Below, in pieces: positions 51,401-60,100 of a DNA stretch of 64,000 bases. The position numbers and the translations under genes are program-made. The stretch spans positions 124,001 through 188,000 of the forward strand of contig JACKMX010000004.1 in assembly GCA_024235175.1 (NCBI GenBank), in the 5' to 3' direction. This DNA comes from Chromatiaceae bacterium. Lineage in GTDB: Bacteria; Pseudomonadota; Gammaproteobacteria; Chromatiales; Chromatiaceae. The stretch's first letter is position 1, and the number at the start of each line of letters is the position of its first letter. Below the pieces are notes generated by a model. It worked only from the letters and a program-made list of their open reading frames with translations, was not told the DNA's origin and made no database searches.

Positions 51401-53256
51401 CGCATGGAAAAATCATGGATCCAGACATCCCCCCCGGTGTCCCGTATATGGTAAGGTCGTTCACCAAAAACGCTGAGTCCCATATGCTCAAGCACAGGAA
51501 TAGCTTCAGATAAGGGGACCGGATGGCCCGGTGAGTAGACGCGAAAATGGACCCGGTTTGCGGACTCGGTTATCGGATGGTAAAAGCGCATTCCCAAGGT
51601 GTTGGTTTTGCGGGACTGCTCAATGCGCGCAATGTCTACAGCAGCCGTCCGGGGATAGGAGTCTTCCCGGTACCCTCCTGGAAAAGCCGAAGCATACTGT
51701 TTGAAGTGGCGGGCAGCATCGGCTTCGCCGTACTTTTCCACCAATGCCTCGTGAAAACCGTCCTGCCAGGTCTTGCTGGCCTCCACTACTTTTCTTTCAA
51801 GCTCCGACTGATCATATGCTATCGGTGTTTCCGGTGAAGTGTGAATGATGAATTGCAGTCGAGCCAGCGTCGATTCGCTGAACAATGTATTAAATTCCAC
51901 CTCCCTTCCCTTGAGTTCGGCAACCAGCACCTTCTGCATCCGCAGCCGCAACTCCCGGTTGTATTGCTCTCTGGGCAGATACACAAGAATAGAGAAAAAG
52001 CGATCAAAGGCATCTTTAAACATGAAAAGGCGGGTTTGATGACGTTCCTGCAGAGCCAGTACACCGAATGAGATCTCCGCCAGTTTCTCCACCGGAATCT
52101 GAAAAAGATCGTTGCGCGGAAAGGTAAAGAGAATCATCTGCAGGACCTTGCCGGAAAAACTCGCAGGTGCAATTCTCGACATACCGACAACCTCGGCCAC
52201 TTTGGTTCGCAGCAAAGGTATATCCCTCGGTGGACTGCTGTAGGCGGCAATGGTGAACAGCCCCACTATGCAGAAGAGTCCATTGACCTCACCATTTCTG
52301 TCATACCTTTTAATCCCGATATAGTCCATATAGGCCGGGCGATGCACGGTTGATTTGACGTTCGCCTTGGTAACAATCAGATGACAGGGAAAGTCGGTAT
52401 AGCTGTCGCTCACAACCGGCACCACTGATTTTGGATCGTGACCCGAGCTTCCGGTTTCCCGGAACAAACCAAGCTTTGACTGAGTGTCGATCGTCAAAAT
52501 CTGCTTGCCATCCTTGGTGAGCAGATCGAATTCACAATAGGCGAGAAAGGTGAAGTGATCCTCGACCGCCCAGTCAAGAAAGGCTCTTGCCTCTGACAGA
52601 TCCTCCTTTGCAACGGGAAGTGTCGATTCGGCCATCCCCTCGGCGATACTTTGCACCCGCTGCCTCATGACCTGCCAATCCCGGTTGGCCAAAGTGACAT
52701 CGAGCAGTACCGAGCGAACCATTCGCTCGAGCTTTTGCATGTAATCTGGCGAGAGCTGTTTCTCTATCTGGAAGCAGATCATCGACTCCGGCTTCCCAAG
52801 TCCGGTGGAGATATCGTGAACCGCCAGCAATCTGCCAAGCTTATCCCTTACCACGCCCGCTACGGGATGAATTGTCAGGTGAATGGTGATACCGGCGCGA
52901 TTCAATCCCATTGAGGTTGAATCCACCAGAAAGGACATATCATCGGTAACGATTTCAATGATGGTATGACGGCTCTGCCAGCCATGCTCCTCGAAGCTGG
53001 GATTGTAAACCCGAATCTTCGGGTCGCTGTCGGTGCGCTCCCGCAACAGCTGCCAATGGGCAATGGCCGCACCAATCAGATCCGTACTGCTGCTGTTTTC
53101 CAGATCCACCGGTGAAATATGCCGATAGTAGATATCGAGCATGTTCTTCAGCTGGCAGTTCTCCAGCTCGCTGAATTGGGGGCTGAAGCAGCGCAAATAC
53201 TCCTCCATGAGTTGCTGCTTGAGCTGCAGGCTTCTTTCACTTCGCATTTTTCTCAC
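48424..53256 (-). CDS. gdhB: Large NAD-dependent glutamate dehydrogenase (GdhB/180-kDa type)
   Basis: 1610 residues, the usual length of the giant bacterial GDH class. The N-terminal regulatory ACT-like part includes IEIVTDDMSFLVDSTSMGLNRAGI. The catalytic domain has MEGVHLRGGKVARGGLRWSDRMEDFRTEVLGLMKAQTVKN and VPVGSKGGFVVKR with the active Lys, and the Rossmann region carries GIGDMSGDVFGNGMLLS and ADKGTATFSDIANGVALEYGFWLGDAFASGGSVGYDHK. It converts glutamate to 2-oxoglutarate and ammonium with NAD, mainly catabolic. The ATG at 53256 (MRKM) was taken, with a second Met three codons in. It converges on the split hydrolase gene with 51 bases between. Confidence 0.95.
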   Translation of the reverse strand: MRKMRSERSLQLKQQLMEEYLRCFSPQFSELENCQLKNMLDIYYRHISPVDLENSSSTDLIGAAIAHWQLLRERTDSDPKIRVYNPSFEEHGWQSRHTIIEIVTDDMSFLVDSTSMGLNRAGITIHLTIHPVAGVVRDKLGRLLAVHDISTGLGKPESMICFQIEKQLSPDYMQKLERMVRSVLLDVTLANRDWQVMRQRVQSIAEGMAESTLPVAKEDLSEARAFLDWAVEDHFTFLAYCEFDLLTKDGKQILTIDTQSKLGLFRETGSSGHDPKSVVPVVSDSYTDFPCHLIVTKANVKSTVHRPAYMDYIGIKRYDRNGEVNGLFCIVGLFTIAAYSSPPRDIPLLRTKVAEVVGMSRIAPASFSGKVLQMILFTFPRNDLFQIPVEKLAEISFGVLALQERHQTRLFMFKDAFDRFFSILVYLPREQYNRELRLRMQKVLVAELKGREVEFNTLFSESTLARLQFIIHTSPETPIAYDQSELERKVVEASKTWQDGFHEALVEKYGEADAARHFKQYASAFPGGYREDSYPRTAAVDIARIEQSRKTNTLGMRFYHPITESANRVHFRVYSPGHPVPLSEAIPVLEHMGLSVFGERPYHIRDTGGDVWIHDFSMRHTKHPGDFSDQTAERFQEAFQKIWSGQTDNDGFNQLVLGAGLSWRQVVILRAYSQYLQQIKTPYSRSYVIRSLTLHPEIVRLMVDLFALRFDPKAKRDEVRLSKMLTRIETLLESVSSLDEDRILRSFVNLVMSTLRTNYYQTAVDGTPKPYLSFKIDPNRVSNMPLPRPMFEIFVFSVQMEGVHLRGGKVARGGLRWSDRMEDFRTEVLGLMKAQTVKNTVIVPVGSKGGFVVKRLPAEESREKTTAAVVECYKTFLRGMLDITDNLVGSEVKAPVNLVKYDEDDPYLVIAADKGTATFSDIANGVALEYGFWLGDAFASGGSVGYDHKKMGITARGAWESVKRNFRELNVDILNQDFRVVGIGDMSGDVFGNGMLLSRHIKLVGAFNHMHIFLDPDPDPASSFEERERLFALPRSSWADYDKRRISRGGGVYARSLKSISLSAEVKSLLGIKVERITPSELITYLLKAPVDLLWNGGIGTYVKAESETHENVGDKANESVRINGNELRCKVVGEGGNLGFTQLGRVEFAAKGGLIYTDAIDNSAGVDCSDHEVNIKILLGQIVANGEMTEKQRNRLLAEMTDEIAGLVLAHNYSQTQAISMVAWNAPEKLYEHARFIDSLEQRGRLNRALEFLPGAKSIAERQARGQGLTKPEISVLHAYSKMNYYEALLDSDIPDDTYLRAELTDYFPKVLAERFPTEIADHRLKREITATHLTNRIVDHVGPGFGFRVREEAGADIAGLTRAYVSISEIFGVDRLWREIEALDNQVTASIQMELMLMVTDLLRHAVIWLLRHHEQGVAIQSLIDFFRDGVCELASGMPKPLTSTDRLALNRKVKYLTNASVPRDLAQRVGILLPMASALDVVKVARQCECDILLVASVYFNLGKELQFHWLREQIRILKIHTHWHDLAKTRLNDMLNTHQREITANILKCTRPLKNAKKMLDQWKEENLSAVARHAEIVSEFRARSSLDFAMLSMVVAGAETMRGKS

Positions 53257-53596
53257 CGGGTAGTATTGAACTCGTCCATCTCGACAATTGATCCGCCCCT
53301 CACCTCAAACGAGGGAGAGGGGGCTTCTACGATACCCTCCAAACAGGGAGAGGGTGCCGATGAAAAGCCACCAGGCAAAATTACCAAACGGAATCTACTT
53401 AAAAAGTAGTCGTTATACGTGGGATACGCCAGACGGTACCCACAGATTTAATGGTCAATTCGACCATTTCTTAACCGTTGTCAGGTGAATCTGTGTTGAA
53501 TTTAAACGCGGCTGCGTCCGTGGCGATTTTCATTCGAGAGAGCTGTTAACAGACCCTGGGTTTCAATGGAAATTCGTTGTCTAAAAAGGAAAGAGT
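53257..53596. other. Gene-free gap with short palindromes upstream of the GDH gene
   Basis: Contains two hairpins of the CCCTC...GAGGG type (about 53295-53351), like dispersed GC-rich repeats of many environmental genomes, and AATGGTC/GACCATT around 53449-53467. No gene is supported. The GDH promoter should lie here but was not identified. Confidence 0.4.
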
Positions 53597-53896
53597 TCAG
53601 GCATATTCATCCAGGCCGAAAAGTGTGCTCACACGCGTGCGCTCCTCAAGCTCGGTTACCGAACTGTATGACCGGATAGCATGATGTGCCCGGGATGAGA
53701 TCTGACTGTTGGTGAAATAGTGCTGCCGTGTTTGCCGGGCACGGTATTCAAGTTCCACCGGTACCTCAAATGTTGGTGAGACAGGCAGGACTTGCTGTTG
53801 ACTGGATCTGCCGGAGTTCGCTGCCGCTCCGGCCTGTGTCGATTTTCGCGCTGAGGGCTGAATCAGGTAGTGGGATGTATCGAGTGTCAGATTCAT
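53597..53896 (-). CDS. Small hypothetical protein between the GDH gene and recR
   Basis: 99 residues, basic in the middle. The pattern is a low-complexity N-terminal half (Ser/Gln/Pro/Ala-rich) and a helical C-terminal part (HHAIRSYSSVTELEERTRVSTLFGLDEYA). The ending FGLDEYA resembles the ends of several small gammaproteobacterial hypothetical proteins (recollection). No ribosome binding site is strong, so expression is uncertain. No transmembrane part is predicted. Function unknown. Confidence 0.5.
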   Translation of the reverse strand: MNLTLDTSHYLIQPSARKSTQAGAAANSGRSSQQQVLPVSPTFEVPVELEYRARQTRQHYFTNSQISSRAHHAIRSYSSVTELEERTRVSTLFGLDEYA

Positions 53897-53973
53897 ACTT
53901 GGCTGCGTACCGGTTCGATCTCACCTGAGGTCGAGCTGGACAGATTGTCCACTATATTTTAGTTCCTGTCACT

Positions 53974-54240
53974 AGTACTCCTTCAAGGTGATAATTACGG
54001 GTTCAGCATCCCCATGTGGTTTTCTAGCAAGGCGCAGTACGCAGGCAAGGGTGGGTCTCCTTGGCAAGTACTGGAACGCTGCTGGAGAGCCACATGGGGA
54101 CGCCCTTTGGGTGAGCTTGTCAGCGTTCATGGCGGTGTTACGCCTCTTGGCAAGGGAAACTGCCATTCCCTGCGAGGCGTGCCTTGCCCTGAACGCCGAC
54201 AAGCTCACTGCATCCGCAATTATCACTTTGAAAGAGTACT
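53974..54240. repeat. 267-bp MITE-like palindromic element, copy 2 (inverted)
   Basis: Same length and ends as the copy at 33531-33797, in reverse orientation. Both ends carry AGTACT and the CTTTGAAAGAGT/CTCCTTCAAGGT variants, so this copy has a few changes in its right end. Flanks CT...AG extend the dyad to CTAG, and TA is found on both sides if the element starts one base in. A pair of inverted copies 20 kb apart could mediate inversion. Confidence 0.9.
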
Positions 54241-54281
54241 AGGGGGAATAAAAGCCTTGGAGCGGGAATATGAGATAGGCT

Positions 54282-54878
54282 CTAATACTCGCGGCGACCG
54301 GTAAACGCATGTAGCAGAGTACCGCCATCAACAAACTCCAACTCTCCTCCGAGGGGAACCCCATGAGCGATCCGTGTGGTTTTGATGCTTCTGGCCCTGG
54401 CCATTTCGCCAATGTAATGCGCGGTCGCCTCGCCTTCCACCGTGGGATTGGTGGCAAGAATCAACTCTTCAACCGTACCTTCCTGCAATATCTTCTCCAA
54501 CCTGTCCAGGCCGATCTCCCTGGGACCTATACCATCAAGCGGCGACAGCCTGCCACCCAGTACAAAATAGTGGCCTTCATAGTGGGTGGCCTGCTCCAAT
54601 GCGGCCACCTCAGCAGGCGTTTCAACAATACAGATCTGACTCGCCTTTCTTCGCGGGTTGGAGCAGATCGCACACAGCTCTGTTTCGCTGAGAGTCCGGC
54701 AACGTTCACAGTGCCCAATCCGAACCATCGCATCTGCCAGGACACGGGAGAGATGCTGCCCCCCCTCCCGATTGCGTTCGAGAAGATGAAAAGCCATTCT
54801 CTGAGCAGACTTCGGCCCTACACCCGGCAGACAGCGCAGAGCCTCCATCAGTCTGTCGAGCAGAGATTTTTCAGCCAC
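54282..54878 (-). CDS. recR: Recombination protein RecR
   Basis: 198 residues with the helix-hairpin-helix LPGVGPKSAQRMAFHLL, the zinc finger CERCRTLSETELCAIC, and the Toprim region ICIVETPAEVAALEQATHYEGHYFVLGG. RecR acts with RecF and RecO to load RecA at gaps. It lies 6 bases after ybaB in the usual dnaX-ybaB-recR operon. The MITE copy 2 sits 41 bases beyond its stop. Confidence 0.96.
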   Translation of the reverse strand: MAEKSLLDRLMEALRCLPGVGPKSAQRMAFHLLERNREGGQHLSRVLADAMVRIGHCERCRTLSETELCAICSNPRRKASQICIVETPAEVAALEQATHYEGHYFVLGGRLSPLDGIGPREIGLDRLEKILQEGTVEELILATNPTVEGEATAHYIGEMARARSIKTTRIAHGVPLGGELEFVDGGTLLHAFTGRREY

Positions 54879-54884
54879 AACAGA

Positions 54885-55208
54885 TCAGAACGGCAGTTTC
54901 ATGCCCGGGGGAAGCCCCAGCCCTGAGGTCAATCCTGCCATGCTCTCCTGTGTTTTCTCTGCAATTCGATGCACCACATCGTTAATTGCAGCCGCTACCA
55001 AATCCTCCAGCATCTCTTTGTCATCGCCCATCAGGCTCTCATCTATCTCAATCCGGCGCACCTCATGCTTGCCATTCATGGTTACTTTTACCAGCCCCCC
55101 GCCTGACTCCCCGGTCGACTCCTCCCTCGCAAGCTGTTCCTGTGCCTTCTGCAGATCAGCCTGCATTTTCTGGGCTTGTTTCATCAAATTTCCAATAGCG
55201 CCTTTCAT
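54885..55208 (-). CDS. ybaB: Nucleoid-associated protein YbaB/EbfC
   Basis: 107 residues: MKGAIGNLMKQAQKMQADLQKAQEQLA, then GLVKVTMNGKHEVRRIEIDESLMGDDKEMLEDLVAAAINDV. It is a small dimeric DNA-binding protein that coats DNA near dnaX and recR. The ATG starts 81 bases after dnaX ends. Its glycine/methionine-rich tail GLTSGLGLPPGMKLPF is common in the family. Confidence 0.95.
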   Translation of the reverse strand: MKGAIGNLMKQAQKMQADLQKAQEQLAREESTGESGGGLVKVTMNGKHEVRRIEIDESLMGDDKEMLEDLVAAAINDVVHRIAEKTQESMAGLTSGLGLPPGMKLPF

Positions 55209-55289
55209 CTCTCTATCCTCTGTAGATTCAACTGGTAGCCTTTCCGTAACGCTCTAATAGGGTGTTCCTGAATTGTATTCAACGATGCC

Positions 55290-56903
55290 TCATTCATCGA
55301 TGAGCTGTATGGATCCGGGAAGAATTTGCGCTGCAAATCTCTCTTTCATGGCCAGAACCAGTGGATCCTTCTCCATGTTCTCCTCGGCGATCCGCTGCCG
55401 CTCCTGTTTTGCCTTAGCCTGGGTTTGAGCCGGTGTGGCCTGAGCTTCATCTGAAAGATCGGCAACCCGTATCTCCAATCGGACATCTTCCCCTGTCAGA
55501 TCCTGCAGCGCTTTGTGCAGCCGTTGCTCGGCACTCGCAACATGCATCTGCCGGTGGCAGGAGTCCAGCCGGAGTTTCAAAAGTTTACCGTCCCAGGCCT
55601 CAAACAGACAGTTGTTGGCCAGCTGCAGTGCTATACCTCCAAGTTTGAGAGCGCCGACCACATTGTGCCACTGACTCAGTTCAACGCTTTCAGTTGCGGC
55701 CGGATTCGATCTGCCGGTCTGCTTCGGAGTATTTGAGAGCGCCGGGGGTGAGCGGTTTTCGACGGCACTTTTCACTCCGGTCACAACTGCCGGCCTAATT
55801 GGACCAGGCTCGGGTGCAGACTCAGGCCGAAACGCCAGCATACGCAGCAGAACCATTTCAAAGCCCGACCTCGGATCCGGCGCCAGCGGAAGATCCCGTT
55901 GTCCAATCAGACCTATCTGGTAAAAGAGTTGCGTGTCTGCAGGCGCCAGCTGAGATGCCAATTGGGAGACCCGTTCCCTGTCCCCAATTGTGTCATCCAA
56001 AGCTTCTGGAACCGCCTGTACCAATGCAACGCGGTGCAGCAATGCAAGCAGCTCCTGAAGGACGCCGCCGAAATCCGGAGACAACTCCGCCATTTCCGCC
56101 ACTCGGGTCAACACCCCTTTCGCGTCCCCTTCGGTCAGCAACTGCAATAGATCGTGAATCCGTTCCTGGGCGATAGTGCCAAGCATGGCACGTACATCCA
56201 CCTCCATCACCTTTCCCCCGCCGAAGGCTATCGCCTGATCCATCAGGCTCAATGCATCGCGCATGCTGCCGTCAGCACCTCTGGACAACAACCCGAGTGC
56301 GGAGAGTTCATACGACAGCCCCTCTCTCTGAAGAATCGATTCGAGGTGGTTCCGAATCTGCTCGAACGGCAGCCGTTTGAGATTGAACTGCAGACAACGG
56401 GAAAGCACCGTTACGGGCACCTTCTGCGGATCGGTGGTGGCGAGTATGAACTTCACATGCGGCGGCGGCTCTTCCAGCGTTTTCAGCAGAGCATTGAAAC
56501 TGCCTCCGGAGAACATATGCACTTCGTCGATCAAGTAGACTTTATAGCGGCCACGCACCGGAGAGTAAGGGACGTTGTCCAGCAGTTCCCTGGTCTGATC
56601 CACTTTGGTCCTGGATGCGGCGTCCACTTCCAGCAGATCGATAAAACGGCCTTCATCCACCTCCCGGCAGATCGAGCACTCTCCGCAGGGCGTCGCACTG
56701 ACGCCTTTTTCGCAATTGAGGGATTTTGCGAATATCCGGGCAAGCGTGGTCTTGCCCACCCCCCGCGTACCCGTAAACAGATAGGCGTGGTGCAGACGTT
56801 CATTATCCAGCGCATTGCTTAACGCACGCACCACGTGCTCCTGGCCGACCAATTCACTGAAGATGCGTGGACGCCACTTGCGCGCCAGAACCTGGTAACT
56901 CAT
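55290..56903 (-). CDS. dnaX: DNA polymerase III subunit gamma/tau (DnaX)
   Basis: 537 residues. The AAA+ clamp-loader core has Walker A GTRGVGKTTLARIFAK, a Cys4 zinc motif (CEKGVSATPCGECSIC), Walker B VYLIDEVHMFS and sensor-1/SRC TVLSRCLQFNLKRL. The C-terminal part after residue ~370 is the tau-specific region that binds DnaE. No slippery A6G site for a gamma frameshift was seen at the usual place. It begins the dnaX-ybaB-recR operon. Confidence 0.95.
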   Translation of the reverse strand: MSYQVLARKWRPRIFSELVGQEHVVRALSNALDNERLHHAYLFTGTRGVGKTTLARIFAKSLNCEKGVSATPCGECSICREVDEGRFIDLLEVDAASRTKVDQTRELLDNVPYSPVRGRYKVYLIDEVHMFSGGSFNALLKTLEEPPPHVKFILATTDPQKVPVTVLSRCLQFNLKRLPFEQIRNHLESILQREGLSYELSALGLLSRGADGSMRDALSLMDQAIAFGGGKVMEVDVRAMLGTIAQERIHDLLQLLTEGDAKGVLTRVAEMAELSPDFGGVLQELLALLHRVALVQAVPEALDDTIGDRERVSQLASQLAPADTQLFYQIGLIGQRDLPLAPDPRSGFEMVLLRMLAFRPESAPEPGPIRPAVVTGVKSAVENRSPPALSNTPKQTGRSNPAATESVELSQWHNVVGALKLGGIALQLANNCLFEAWDGKLLKLRLDSCHRQMHVASAEQRLHKALQDLTGEDVRLEIRVADLSDEAQATPAQTQAKAKQERQRIAEENMEKDPLVLAMKERFAAQILPGSIQLIDE

Positions 56904-57177
56904 GAGAGCGGGGAATTCCGTTATTCAGAAGATTGACATTCTAACCCTCCTGGAGGCGGGTGCCTAGTAACCACCAGGAGGCTGATCATTATCTGTCAAT
57001 GGCGATACATATTCTAAAGTTATTTATTTAATATTTTTTATATATTATTGATTAAAATATAATTTTTACATCTTCTTTATTCGCTGCGACAAGAAGAGCG
57101 TTTCCATCGGTCAAACGGGATGGTTTTACTTTTCCGAAATGCCGCAGTCAGGTATAAACTATTTTAGAATCATACAG
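56904..57177. promoter_or_regulatory. AT-rich gap upstream of dnaX with a hairpin
   Basis: Between dnaX and the giant gene's stop lie 274 bases. The first part has CCTCCTGG (56946-56953) facing CCAGGAGG (56974-56981), and the part around 57005-57075 is almost entirely A/T, a likely dnaX promoter region. No SRP RNA gene (often upstream of dnaX) could be recognised here. Confidence 0.35.
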
Positions 57178-60100
57178 TTACCACTCTATTCTCTCAATTC
57201 CATCGAATGTCAGCTCACTGCCATCGGAGAGGGTTATCACACCGGATGTATCCGGATTGAGCTCCAGTGCGTGAGCCGCCAGATCATACTGCACCTGCTC
57301 TCCGTCAATGGAGATCGTCCAGGGGTTATCGGGATCCGCGCCCGGATCGGCATTTGCGTCCAACCGGATAACGTCGGTCCAACCGCCTCCACTGCCACCA
57401 TCGAAACTGTCGTTCCCTTCGAAGGGATTGAAGATATAGGTGTCATTTCCGTCCCCTCCGCCAGCGACATCGTCACCCGCACCTCCGGATATGACATCAT
57501 CGCCACTGCCGCCCTCAATATGGTCGGAACCCTGCCCTCCATTGAGGATATCGTCACCTTCCAATCCCTCCAACTGATCATTGCCTTCTGCCCCGTCAAG
57601 CAGGTCGCCACTGTTGGTGCCAAGAATCAGGTCATCGCCGGTGGAGCCAATGATGGCATTGAGTGGTTCTATTCTTACACTTGAACTGGAAACAGCGGTT
57701 CCGCCATCAGATTCAGTAGCGGTTGCCGACACTGTCAGGTCGAATCCCGTCGAGAGATTTTCGGGGACTGTCAGCGTCAACCCGTTCAACTGGTTGCCTT
57801 CAAGTGTCCAGCTGCCGTCCCCGTTGTCGCTTCCCGCGCTGAGCACTGCACCGTCCGGAAGCCCTTCGACGGTAATGGAAAGTGTTTCGCTGCCGTCCAA
57901 ATCATTCAACGCAGCGTTGATTTCCAAGGGGTATTCGATATCGGCATCGATACTGTAGTCTATGGATTTAATCTTGAAATCACTTCCGGAGTAGCCGTTA
58001 TCTCCGGTTGCGGTAAATACCACATACTGGAATGAGGTATTGGCCGTCAGATTAAGATTGATCTGACCGCCAGTGTTGGGAAGCGTGCTGCTATCCACCG
58101 AGCCGGATCCGACCAGATTGCCATCCGCATCGAACAGCGAGTACCGCGCGTCCTCTCCCGCACCGCCTTCAGAACCGTAGATACGGGACAATGTTACTTG
58201 CGCACTTGACACCGGGCCGTTCAGATCGAGTGCCAGGGCCTCGCTTTGCCCGCCGCCATACTCCAGTTGATAGCTGGCCTGCCCCCCTGGTGTAGAGTTC
58301 ACCACACCGATTCCCTCTGCGGTAAGGCCGGGTTCGTCACCGACGGTGCCATTCGCTGCCGCCAGATTGAGTTTTCCCTCCGCATCGACAAAACCGGTCC
58401 CGGCGGTGAACGCATGCATACCAACGCCGCTCGCCTGCCAATTGGCGTAGCTTCCATTTGCGGAGCAGTCCTGACCGGAAACCGCAGATGGATTGCCAAG
58501 GGTTACCGTCAGTGTGGGTGCATCGGCTACAGCGTTGACCGTCACGCTGACGGTTTTGACCACCTGGGCGCCGTCGTCATCGGTGGTCGTGACCGTTATC
58601 GTGTCGCTGCCGTTGAAATTGGTATCCGGTGTATAGGTGATCTCGCCGGAGTTCCCGTCGACCGTGACCGTGCCGTTGGCCGCACTGGCCGTGGTCGATA
58701 CCGTGCCGTCCAGATCGCCCGCGCTGAAGCTGATGGTTTTACTGCCGTCTTCATCAACGGTGGCGGTGGAGACGACTTCCAGCGTCGGTGCATCGTTGAT
58801 GTCGTTGACCGTCACGCTGACGGTTTTGACCACCTGGGCACCGTCGTCATCGGTGGTCGTGACCGTTATCGTGTCGCTGCCGTTGAAATTGGTATCCGGT
58901 GTATAGGTGATCTCGCCGGAGTTCCCGTCGACCGTGACCGTGCCGTTGGCCGCACTGGCCGTGGTCGATACCGTGCCGTCCAGATCGCCCGCGCTGAAGC
59001 TGATGGTTTTACTGCCGTCTTCATCAACGGTGGCGGTCGATACCACTTCCAGCGTCGGTGCATCGTTGATGTCGTTGACCGTCACGCTGACGGTTTTGAC
59101 CACCTGGGCGCCGTCGTCATCGGTGGTGGTGACGGTGATGGTATCTGCTCCGTTGAAGTCGGCGTTCGGCGTATAGGTGATCTCGCCGGAGTTCCCGTCG
59201 ACCGTGACCGTGCCGTTGGCCGCACTGGCCGTGGTCGATACCGTGCCGTCCAGATCGCCCGCGCTGAAGCTGATGGTTTTACTGCCATCCTCGTCGACCG
59301 TTGCAGTTGATACGACTTCCAGCGTCGGTGCATCGTTGATGTCGTTGACCGTCACGCTGACGGTTTTGACCACCTGGGCGCCGTCGTCATCGGTGGTGGT
59401 GACCGTGATGGTATCTGCTCCGTTGAAGTCGGCGTTCGGTGTGTAGGTGATCTCGCCGGAGTTCCCGTCGACCGTGACCGTGCCGTTGGCCGCACTGGCC
59501 GTGGTCGATACCGTGCCGTCCAGATCGCCCGCGCTGAAGCTGATGGTTTTACTGCCGTCTTCGTCGACCGTTGCAGTTGATACGACTTCCAGCGTCGGTG
59601 CATCGTTGATGTCGCTGACCGTCACGCTGACGGTTTTGACCACCTGGGCACCGTCGTCATCGGTGGTCGTGACCGTTATCGTGTCGCTGCCGTTGAAATT
59701 GGTATCCGGTGTATAGGTGATCTCGCCGGAGTTCCCGTCGACCGTGACCGTGCCGTTGGCCGCACTGGCCGTGGTCGATACCGTGCCGTCCAGATCGCCC
59801 GCGCTGAAGCTGATGGTTTTACTGCCATCCTCGTCGACCGTTGCAGTTGATACGACTTCCAGCGTCGGTGCATCGTTGATGTCGTTGACCGTCACGCTGA
59901 CGGTTTTGACCACCTGGGCGCCGTCGTCATCGGTGGTGGTGACGGTGATGGTATCTGCTCCGTTGAAGTCGGCGTTCGGCGTATAGGTGATCTCGCCGGA
60001 GTTCCCGTCGACCGTGACCGTGCCGTTGGCCGCACTGGCCGTGGTCGATACCGTGCCGTCCAGATCGCCCGCGCTGAAGCTGATCGTCTTGGATCCATCC

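Noticed and set aside
55290..56903. Programmed frameshift in dnaX
   Set aside because: No A6G slippery heptamer with a downstream hairpin was found at the usual place near codon 430.
56904..57177. 4.5S SRP RNA upstream of dnaX
   Set aside because: The GGAAGGAAGCA-type core was not found in this gap.
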